From contig NZ_JACJQO010000002.1 in NCBI RefSeq assembly GCF_014696715.1, forward strand, positions 62,001 to 126,000: DNA of 64,000 bases, in the 5' to 3' direction. The notes below the pieces were generated by a model. That model was not told where the DNA came from, did no database searches, and saw only the letters and a program-made list of their open reading frames with translations. The position numbers and the translations under genes are program-made. This DNA is from Pseudanabaena sp. FACHB-2040 (lineage in GTDB: Bacteria; Cyanobacteriota; Cyanobacteriia; Phormidesmidales; Phormidesmidaceae). Below are positions 58,276 through 64,000 of this stretch, piece by piece; positions within the stretch are counted from its first letter, which is position 1; every line of letters starts with the position of its first letter.

Positions 58276-58376
58276 TGTAGGGTGCGTCATCGTAATGGGT
58301 AACGCATCAGATCGTGCAGAAAGCACTTTCTTTAGGAAAATCGGTGGGTTGCATCAAGGTGACAACGTACCCTACA
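58276..58376. repeat. GTAGGGTGCG-type inverted repeat
   Basis: TGTAGGGTGCG (58276-58286) and CGTACCCTACA (58366-58376) bound a 100-bp element between miaB and the DUF3303 gene. It belongs to a different palindrome family from copies A-E; the internal sequence includes GGGTAACGCATCAG and GTGGGTTGCATC, also opposed. Confidence 0.7.
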
Positions 58377-58404
58377 CTCTGGCTTAGAATTTGAGGACTA
58401 ACAA

Positions 58405-58689
58405 ATGCTGTTCATGGTCATTGAGCGATTCAAGGACAATGACATGCTGCCAATCTATCAGCAAATTCGTGATGAAGGAAGACTGTTTCCCGAAGGCTTG
58501 AAATACATTGACAGTTGGGTAGAACCAAACTTCAGCAGATGTTTTCAGCTCATGGAATGTGACGACCTTAGCTTATTTCAGGAATGGATTTTGAAGTGGT
58601 GTGGTTCGGGAGCAACTTTTGAAATTGTTCCAGTCATGACCAGCAAAGCAACTCAAGAAGTTGTTGCCCCATTACTCGATAGCCTATAG
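58405..58689 (+). CDS. DUF3303 protein
   Basis: A 94-aa ferredoxin-like small protein, complete. MLFMVIERFKDNDMLPIYQQ, then GLKYIDSWVEPNFSRCFQLM and LFQEWILKWCG are the DUF3303 pattern. The family has no known function. No partner gene; repeat element just upstream. Confidence 0.85.
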   Translation: MLFMVIERFKDNDMLPIYQQIRDEGRLFPEGLKYIDSWVEPNFSRCFQLMECDDLSLFQEWILKWCGSGATFEIVPVMTSKATQEVVAPLLDSL

Positions 58690-58740
58690 CTGAAAGGCAG
58701 TTACACGATGAATAGTCATCGAACAATCTGAAGTGAGTTA

Positions 58741-58962
58741 TTAATCCTCGACCAACTCGATCAGGTCTTCGATCGCAATGTCAAAAGCCTTAGCAATTTT
58801 GTACAGCGCTGATAAATCAGCAGTGTTCACTGTAGGAAGCCGTGCATAGCTCTTGACGGTATTGTAATTAACGCCAGCACGATCAGCGATTTCCTTGATC
58901 GTAATCCCTCGCTCTTCTGCAAGTTCTCGAATTTTCAGCCTAACTCTTCCTGATCGTCCCAT
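58741..58962 (-). CDS. XRE-type helix-turn-helix regulator
   Basis: A 73-aa DNA-binding protein consisting of a single HTH_XRE (Cro/CI) domain: KIRELAEERGITIKEIADRA, then GVNYNTVKSYARL as recognition helix, and LYKIAKAFDIAIEDLIEL. The start at 58962 is preferred over an upstream ATG because the extra residues are not conserved-looking. The GGTGG/CCACC dyads at 58987-59021 just upstream are likely its own operator. No toxin gene is adjacent. Confidence 0.85.
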   Translation of the reverse strand: MGRSGRVRLKIRELAEERGITIKEIADRAGVNYNTVKSYARLPTVNTADLSALYKIAKAFDIAIEDLIELVED

Positions 58963-58986
58963 GCATCTATTGACACAGGTGAAAAA

Positions 58987-59021
58987 CCACCCTTTAATGA
59001 TATTAAGGTGGAAAACCACCT
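58987..59021. promoter_or_regulatory. Putative operator of the XRE gene
   Basis: AGGTGG (59006-59011), AAAA, CCACCT (59016-59021) is a perfect dyad. Another CCACC lies at about 58987, giving an imperfect dyad with GGTGG across CTTTAATGATATTAA. It overlaps the region 25-60 bp before the start codon. Confidence 0.55.
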
Positions 59022-59115
59022 AACTCGTTTTTGTCTAGTCAAAAAGCAGTCGCTCCGGGAGCCTGGAAAACTTCGGAGCGACTACGTCCTATATCCCTAA
59101 ACGGGAGGTGCATTC

Positions 59116-59253
59116 ATGATACCAGCCCAACAGCCACCCTCGGCGGCTGAACCTTTGACCTGTCCAAAACCAGTTCTCAACGCCCTAGCCAGTAGCTTCA
59201 CACCCTACCGCGATGCTCTCTCACCCTGGTGTATTGTGCGGTTGCTGCCCTAA
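59116..59253 (+). CDS. Small conserved protein, upstream half
   Basis: A 45-aa frame preceded by a good Shine-Dalgarno (GGGAGGTG). It reads PLTCPKPVLNALASSF, TPYRDALSPWCIVRLLP, then TAA. Directly next to it, in the same frame and without any gap, a second 52-aa frame starts at ATG 59254. The two together look like one ~98-residue cyanobacterial protein interrupted by a single nonsense codon, or two coupled proteins. Confidence 0.5.
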   Translation: MIPAQQPPSAAEPLTCPKPVLNALASSFTPYRDALSPWCIVRLLP

Positions 59254-59412
59254 ATGCAGCGCATTACCGTCGCCCGGTTTCGGCGGCGCAATGATGCCGA
59301 TGCCCACGTGCAAGTGCTGCGACGGCTGATCCCCCAAGGCACCTACGTGATCTTGTTTGATAGCGTTGTAGCCCCTTCGACTCAGGTAGAGCTTAAGGAG
59401 AAAGGCTCTTAA
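59254..59412 (+). CDS. Small conserved protein, downstream half
   Basis: A 52-aa frame starting MQRITVARFRRRNDADAHVQ, then LRRLIPQGTYVILFDSV, a beta-alpha-beta pattern. It begins on the base after the TAA of the 45-aa frame and is in phase with it. If the upstream stop is a real nonsense mutation this half may be translated by re-initiation only. A terminator follows. Confidence 0.5.
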   Translation: MQRITVARFRRRNDADAHVQVLRRLIPQGTYVILFDSVVAPSTQVELKEKGS

Positions 59413-59419
59413 ACACCTG

Positions 59420-59456
59420 ACCGCCCAGGCCAAATGAATGGTCTGGGCGGTTGTTT
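59420..59456 (+). terminator. Rho-independent terminator
   Basis: ACCGCCCAGGCC (59420-59431) and GGTCTGGGCGGT (59440-59451), then TGTTTTAT. It lies 7 bp after the small ORF at 59254. Confidence 0.8.
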
Positions 59457-59505
59457 TATCGTCAACGAGGCTACTCGTCAACGACAAGCCTGTAGGTGAA
59501 GCGCT

Positions 59506-59703
59506 CTAGCTCAGGGCAGACCCGCTGCGATCATAAGAGCGGCTAGCGTCGGCGCTGGGCTTACCTTGAATGTGGCTCCAGTGCTCAAGATCTCCGGGCA
59601 TACCGATTTCGACGTTAGAACGAGTCAGCATCGACTGCTGACGGTTCTTGACCATTTGGTGGTGACGCATCATCAGGGCGCGTGCTTGGTCGTTAACAGA
59701 CAT
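59506..59703 (-). CDS. Small conserved hypothetical protein
   Basis: A 65-aa polar protein with a helical N-terminus (NDQARALMMRHHQMVKNRQQ) and a short tail. The start is fixed by the strong RBS GGAGGA nine bases upstream. Similar small proteins are found in other cyanobacteria. Function is unknown; no partner. Confidence 0.65.
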   Translation of the reverse strand: MSVNDQARALMMRHHQMVKNRQQSMLTRSNVEIGMPGDLEHWSHIQGKPSADASRSYDRSGSALS

Positions 59704-59869
59704 ATCGGTTCCTCCGGCGTTTTGGATGTCTCTGTTCCCTTACCCTTTTACAATAGCAAGCCAAACTGTATCAAAGGCTACAGAATTGCGAGCCTGAAAC
59801 AATAGTTCTGACTTCGTTACATTCTCTGACTGCCCTTGACTCTTAGTAATGTTGCACTCAGGTTTTGAC

Positions 59870-61384
59870 TTAAGGCAGCCAAAAAGCGGGTAGGCTCTGG
59901 TGGAGGAGCGATCGCAACCCCCGATTCACACCACGGGCTAGCTGAATGTGAGGCTCATCAGGAATAATGGGCAAGATGGAGGCCGGTTGCCCCTGCCCCA
60001 GCGTTGCGATTACCTGGTTAGCCGCCTCTAGACCCGTAACATAGGCTTTTTCCTGCGACCAAGAGCCGTGACGGGTGTCGATCCAGTCGCCGCTCATAAA
60101 GGCGTTCTTAAAAGGCGTGATCCCCGGCAACAGGTAGCGGTAGCTGCCCGGCGCAAAATGGCTCACGGCCTGAGGCAGTCGCACCACACCAGCATCTACC
60201 ACCTGAGCCTGACGAAAGCCCGGAATACAGCCAGCTAAATCCCGCTGCACCAAGGGGATCAATTCCTCATCATCTAGATTAAGCAGCTGATTGGCGTGGT
60301 AAAAGTCCACCTCAATCACCGAACCGGGCTCATCTCGGTACTCATCGTGAAGGGCATTGAGATCAAAGAAAGTCCAGCCAGTAGTGGGATGAAAGCCAAA
60401 GCAGGCATTGGAAGGATGGGTAATGTGAACTTTGCGGTCAAACCAAAGACGGGTCGCCAGCACATCCACCGCGCCCAGGTTACTGAGATTCCGGAACTCT
60501 GAGCGGCGGCGCAGGGCTGGACTGCTAGCGGCAATCTTCTTCATGCCGGTAATGCCTACGGCAAAGATCACGGCATCGGCCTCAAACGTCTCGTCGCCGC
60601 AGACCACTGCTGTAATCTGGTTTTCTAAACCCTCGATCACGTCGGTAACGCGGTGGTTAGCCAGAATGCGGCCCCCGGCCTGCTCGATCTGCTGCACCCA
60701 GGGGCGAAAAATCTGCTCACCCACCGTACCCCGGCACCAGCGCACGTCAAAGTCAGGCTGGTGGGCCAAGATAAAGTAGTAGAGCATGCCCAAAGCGGCA
60801 GCGGCAGAGCACTGCTCCCCTGGGGCAAACAGGCCCACTAGCAGCATCGGCTCAAAAGATTCTTTGTAGAGCCGAGCTGATACCCCATATTGCTTAAACA
60901 GTTCGCGGGCCGTAATCGCGTCGTAGCGCTGCCAAGCTTCGCGGGAGTTGTCGAAGTCCACGACAGCATAGAGCAGGGGCAGGGCTGAGAGCCGATCTAC
61001 CAGAGGCAGCCGCTGAAAGCGGGTATAGAGAAACGTTCCTAATGGGCTAGGCAGATAGGGCATAGCCTGGAACAGCGGCGACTCAACCTCTAGGCCGTGA
61101 GGCGAATATTGAGAAGACTGAGTCCAGGGCGTAAAGGGCTGAATCTTCAGTTCGTCGGTCAGCGAAAAAATGTTGCGGTAGGGGTACCAAAATCCGTGGA
61201 TGCCCGCTTCTACAGAACGGCCTCCGGCAGTTTGCCACCCCGCCACTAGCCCGCCCGGATAGGGACCTGCTTCTAGCAGCGTCACGTCGTAGCCCTGTTT
61301 GGCTAAGTGGTAAGTAGAGCCCAAGCCGGCCCAACCCGCCCCCACAACCACCACTTTGCGCTTTTCTTCCCCGATTGCAGCCAT
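59870..61384 (-). CDS. FAD-dependent oxidoreductase, carotenoid-desaturase-like
   Basis: A 504-aa amine-oxidase-fold flavoprotein. N-terminal Rossmann VVVVGAGWAGLGSTYHLA (about residues 12-29), then LEAGPYPGG, and EAGIHGFWYPYRNIF, as in phytoene or zeta-carotene desaturases and related hydroxysqualene dehydroxylases. The C-terminal FAD-contact NAFMSGDWIDTRHGSWSQEK is present. It is longer and more diverged than the main CrtP/CrtQ, so a role in carotenoid or terpenoid metabolism is likely but unproven. No carotenoid gene is adjacent. Confidence 0.8.
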   Translation of the reverse strand: MAAIGEEKRKVVVVGAGWAGLGSTYHLAKQGYDVTLLEAGPYPGGLVAGWQTAGGRSVEAGIHGFWYPYRNIFSLTDELKIQPFTPWTQSSQYSPHGLEVESPLFQAMPYLPSPLGTFLYTRFQRLPLVDRLSALPLLYAVVDFDNSREAWQRYDAITARELFKQYGVSARLYKESFEPMLLVGLFAPGEQCSAAAALGMLYYFILAHQPDFDVRWCRGTVGEQIFRPWVQQIEQAGGRILANHRVTDVIEGLENQITAVVCGDETFEADAVIFAVGITGMKKIAASSPALRRRSEFRNLSNLGAVDVLATRLWFDRKVHITHPSNACFGFHPTTGWTFFDLNALHDEYRDEPGSVIEVDFYHANQLLNLDDEELIPLVQRDLAGCIPGFRQAQVVDAGVVRLPQAVSHFAPGSYRYLLPGITPFKNAFMSGDWIDTRHGSWSQEKAYVTGLEAANQVIATLGQGQPASILPIIPDEPHIQLARGVNRGLRSLLHQSLPAFWLP

Positions 61385-61475
61385 ACACTCTCCTACAAGC
61401 TGCTTTCAGGATGCCATAGGAGATGGGTTTGCAGGGGGTAGAGATTGTGCGGGAGGGCCTGTGTGAGCGAATTTG

Positions 61476-62426
61476 CTAGCCGCGAATGCGCCAGCGACGG
61501 GGTTTGTCGGGATCGATTGGCTGAGGCGGCTGCTCTGGCAAGAGCCCTTCAGGGCGAGCCAGCAGAATAATTTGCAGCAGCACACCGATTAGCAGCAGCC
61601 GTAGGGCGCTGGCCCGGGTAATCCAGTCAGGGGGCAACACATTAGAGGTAAGTATTTCGGTGCCCGACCAAATGCCCCAGATAGCGAAGGCTCCTAAAAT
61701 GGCTCCTCGGGTGTTGCCGCTGCCGCCTGCAATCAGCATGACCCAGACAATAAAGGTGGCAAATTCGGGCTGAAAGGCTTCGGGACTAATAAAGCCGACG
61801 AAGTGAGCATAGAGGGCACCGGCCAGGCCCATCACCATCGATCCCAAGACAAAGGCCTGTAGCCGGAAGCTCAAGACGTTTTTACCGGCTGCCATAGTGG
61901 CCGGTTCGTCTTCTCGAATGGCCCGCAGCACCCGGCCCCAGGGAGCCCGATAGGCGCGATCGCTAATCCAAAAGACAAGGGCCAGCACCAGCACCAGCAG
62001 AATCAAAAACGTCAGTGGCGTACCGGCCAGCCAGGGATCGGGGATGCCTGCAATACCGCGAACACCATTGGTCAGCCAGGCTTCATTCTTGAGCACTAAT
62101 CGGACGATTTCGGAGATGCCGATAGTTGCGATCGCAAGATAGTCCGATCTCAGCGTCACCGTGACCAGGCCAATTAAAAAGGCCAGCAGCCCAGCAATCG
62201 CCATCGCCACGATAGCCCCCACAATAAAAGGGGCATCAAAGCCACCCAGGTAGTTGGTGCTGTCAGGCGTAGTTACAATCGCGCTAGAGTAGGCACCTAT
62301 GGCAAAAAATGCGCCAATGCCGATATTGAGAATGCCAGCATAGCCCCACTGAATATTTAGGCCCAAAGAGAGCACGGCGTAGATGCTAGATAGAGTCAGA
62401 AAGAAAATTAGATAGTTAATCATCAC
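61476..62426 (-). CDS. Branched-chain amino-acid ABC permease, LivM type
   Basis: Inner-membrane permease with about eight spans and the LivM signature AIREDEPATMAAGKNVLSFR (EAA loop near residue 165) followed by VFLGS-like VLGSMVMGLAGALYA. GGSGNTRGAILGAF and LTSNVLPPDW close the protein. 316 aa is usual. Its start overlaps the upstream LivH-type gene by 4 bp (ATGA), so the two permeases are coupled. In cyanobacteria this pair is NatC/NatD-like (neutral amino-acid uptake); the ATPases and binding protein are outside the window. Confidence 0.9.
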   Translation of the reverse strand: MMINYLIFFLTLSSIYAVLSLGLNIQWGYAGILNIGIGAFFAIGAYSSAIVTTPDSTNYLGGFDAPFIVGAIVAMAIAGLLAFLIGLVTVTLRSDYLAIATIGISEIVRLVLKNEAWLTNGVRGIAGIPDPWLAGTPLTFLILLVLVLALVFWISDRAYRAPWGRVLRAIREDEPATMAAGKNVLSFRLQAFVLGSMVMGLAGALYAHFVGFISPEAFQPEFATFIVWVMLIAGGSGNTRGAILGAFAIWGIWSGTEILTSNVLPPDWITRASALRLLLIGVLLQIILLARPEGLLPEQPPQPIDPDKPRRWRIRG

Positions 62427-63280
62427 CGTCCCCCGAAGAGACCTGTGGGCCTCACAATTAGCATAGCGACCAGAATGGCAAAGGCAACGGCAGCCTTATA
62501 CTCTGGGGAGATAAATAGAGTCGAGAGTTCAGAGGCCAAGCCCAGCACCAACCCACCTGCGATCGCACCATAGGGGCTGCCGATGCCGCCCAGAATCGTG
62601 GCCGAAAAGATTGGGAGCAGCACCCGCCAGCCCATCACTGGGTTAATCTGCGTGTCTAGTCCTAAAAACACCCCTGCAGCACAGGCCATAATCGCGCCCA
62701 AAACCCAAGTCCAGGTGACGACTCGCTCCGTATCAATGCCCGTCACCTTAGCCAGATCAACATTATCGGCCATCGCCCGCATCGCTTTGCCGGTTCTGGT
62801 GTACTGCAGAAACAGGTGCAGCCCCAGCATTAGCCCAACCGCTCCCAGCACGATAGTGATCTGATCGGGGCGGAGGTTCAGCCCGGCCAAAGCCACGGGG
62901 CGCTGAATGCCCTGCCGGTAAACCAGCTGGTTAGAACCCCAGACCAACTGAATCAGGCTGCGGAAAATTAGCGCAATGCCAAAGGACGAAATCAGCAGAA
63001 TCACCGGCGGCCGACGGCGCAGCTTGCGAAACACCAGCTTGTCTGTCACGACCGCCGTCAGGGCTGTTGCCCCGCAGGCCACCAGGAAGCCCAGCCAGAA
63101 GGGCAAGCCTAGCGTCACCCCTAGGGTGAAAGCAAAATAGGCCCCAATGGTCATCAGGTCGCCGTGGGCAAAGTTGGCAAATCGCAAAATTCCAAAGGTC
63201 AGCGAAACGCCGATAGCCCCCAGCGCCAAAATACTCCCTGACACAATGCCATAAAAGATGAGCTGAAAAAAGTCGGTCAC
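62423..63280 (-). CDS. Branched-chain amino-acid ABC permease, LivH type
   Basis: Inner-membrane permease with about eight spans. LTFGILRFANFAHGDLMTIG is the LivH opening; AMRAMADNVDLAKVTGIDTE is the ATPase-coupling EAA loop; ILGGIGSPYGAIAGGLVLG and a final VRPTGLFGGR complete the family pattern. 285 aa is standard. It is the first gene of the pair with the LivM-type gene (4-bp overlap). The neutral amino-acid role is by family; urea permeases UrtB/UrtC are an alternative but usually longer. Confidence 0.9.
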   Translation of the reverse strand: MTDFFQLIFYGIVSGSILALGAIGVSLTFGILRFANFAHGDLMTIGAYFAFTLGVTLGLPFWLGFLVACGATALTAVVTDKLVFRKLRRRPPVILLISSFGIALIFRSLIQLVWGSNQLVYRQGIQRPVALAGLNLRPDQITIVLGAVGLMLGLHLFLQYTRTGKAMRAMADNVDLAKVTGIDTERVVTWTWVLGAIMACAAGVFLGLDTQINPVMGWRVLLPIFSATILGGIGSPYGAIAGGLVLGLASELSTLFISPEYKAAVAFAILVAMLIVRPTGLFGGR

Positions 63281-63441
63281 GGTCTTTGCACACAGCTGAA
63301 AGCATTAAAGCATCGTAGACAATTTTTTACTTCATAACTCCCAGCAAGCAGAGGCGAATGTCCCTTTTCTAGGACAATCTACTGAAATGTGTCTGCCGGA
63401 AGACGTAATTAGATGACTATCTGGCATTCTTATAGATAGAA

Positions 63442-63924
63442 GTGAAAGTTTCAGGCAAACCCGTGAGTCACTCTGATCGTCCGTCCGATCGCGATCGCGC
63501 CTATTCGTCAGACCAGCCTCCTGCCTACAACTACGAGATAGCTCAGCAGCGAATGCGCCAGGAATCTCAGGAGCGCGAGTACCAGCGGCTGCGGTTTGAA
63601 GAAGATCAGTTTGCTAGAGCCCGTCGCCGAGCTATTGTTCATAGAATCATTTGGGGCATTACCTATCTGGTAGGAGCCCTGCAAATTCTGCTGGGGTTGC
63701 GCTTTTTACTGCGCTTGACCGCCGCCAACCCCGACAACACCTTTGCAGGCTTTATTTACAGTCTGTCGCAGCCCTTCGTAGCGCCCTTCTCCACCCTATT
63801 TATCAGCCCAACCTTCGACGGCAACACTCACATCTTCGATGTGAATATTTTGGTGGCGATGATCGCTTACTTGGTGCTGGCCCTGCTCGCGATCTGGCTA
63901 GTGCGCATACTGAGCAACCGATAG
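63442..63924 (+). CDS. YggT family membrane protein
   Basis: Small integral membrane protein of the YggT family. The first 70 residues are polar and charged, a cyanobacterial extension; then two hydrophobic spans (about 72-95 and 130-155) with the family linker LTAANPDNTFAGFIYSLSQP and PFSTLFISPTF. Start GTG 63442 (63463 is an alternative). 160 aa. Family members are implicated in chloroplast nucleoid and cell-division organisation (YlmG). Divergent from the permease genes. Confidence 0.88.
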   Translation: MKVSGKPVSHSDRPSDRDRAYSSDQPPAYNYEIAQQRMRQESQEREYQRLRFEEDQFARARRRAIVHRIIWGITYLVGALQILLGLRFLLRLTAANPDNTFAGFIYSLSQPFVAPFSTLFISPTFDGNTHIFDVNILVAMIAYLVLALLAIWLVRILSNR

Positions 63925-63974
63925 CCGATCAAACCTAGTCTCAGTGGAGCCGTTTCCCGATCGTTTCTCGCCCT

Positions 63975-64000
63975 ATGGCTCCGATTTACCAGTACGAGTT
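63975..64000 (+). other. Possible start of a following gene
   Basis: ATG at 63975 begins MAPIYQYE in an open frame that runs off the window. Too short to judge. Confidence 0.25.

Noticed and set aside
63281-63441. NtcA site (GTA-N8-TAC) before the LivH-type gene
   Set aside because: The only candidate, GTAGACAATTTTTTAC, has ten instead of eight spacer bases.

Overview
The window looks like the chromosome of a cyanobacterium, probably a filamentous or Leptolyngbya-like one. The HIP1 octamer GCGATCGC is scattered through coding and intergenic DNA. Many products belong to cyanobacterium-typical families: an Sll1717-type P-loop ATPase, DUF4112, an Mnx-like GDT1 protein, an OCP N-domain-like protein, caspase-like peptidases and NatC/NatD-type permeases. 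I saw no rRNA, tRNA or CRISPR array.

Layout. 1-6.5 kb: end of a surface-polysaccharide locus (GT4 glycosyltransferase, Wzt-type ABC ATPase), cobyrinate a,c-diamide synthase, a membrane-inserted alpha/beta hydrolase and a GST. 6.6-9.3 kb: a decayed small-gene module, a palindromic repeat and an orphan ATPase. 9.3-20.6 kb: mostly core metabolism (class I aldolase, transaldolase, phosphoglucomutase, topoisomerase IB), plus BON-domain proteins and an overlapping pair made of an HtrA-like protein without its catalytic His and Ser and a LuxR regulator with a degenerate receiver. 20.6-24.2 kb: repeat-rich DNA with a secreted repeat protein, an APH-like kinase and a 21-bp satellite array with 63-bp higher-order structure.

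24.2-29.5 kb is an accessory island: an EACC1-like protein with a caspase-like peptidase (probable conflict system), a broken GNAT gene, a tightly coupled three-gene HNH operon of unknown function, an Arr-type rifampin ADP-ribosyltransferase and a P-loop kinase. 30.5-40 kb looks like a cassette zone: four attC-like sites sit just behind stop codons of orphan genes, three copies of an ~80-bp palindromic element lie in front of genes, and a remnant of a second katG breaks off at a HIP1 site. No integrase is visible, so this resembles an attC cluster lacking an integrase (CALIN) or the far end of a chromosomal integron.

40-64 kb returns to core functions: katG with a peroxiredoxin, histidine phosphatase, acetate kinase, Mn exporter, leuA, AI-2E-type permease, GT2, bactofilin, HPt protein, cysE, PdeM phosphoesterase, miaB, an XRE regulator, small conserved proteins, a carotenoid-desaturase-like flavoprotein, two branched-chain amino-acid permeases and a YggT protein.

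All family calls are from reading motifs; no database search was run. Coordinates of short sites were counted by hand and may be off by a base or two.
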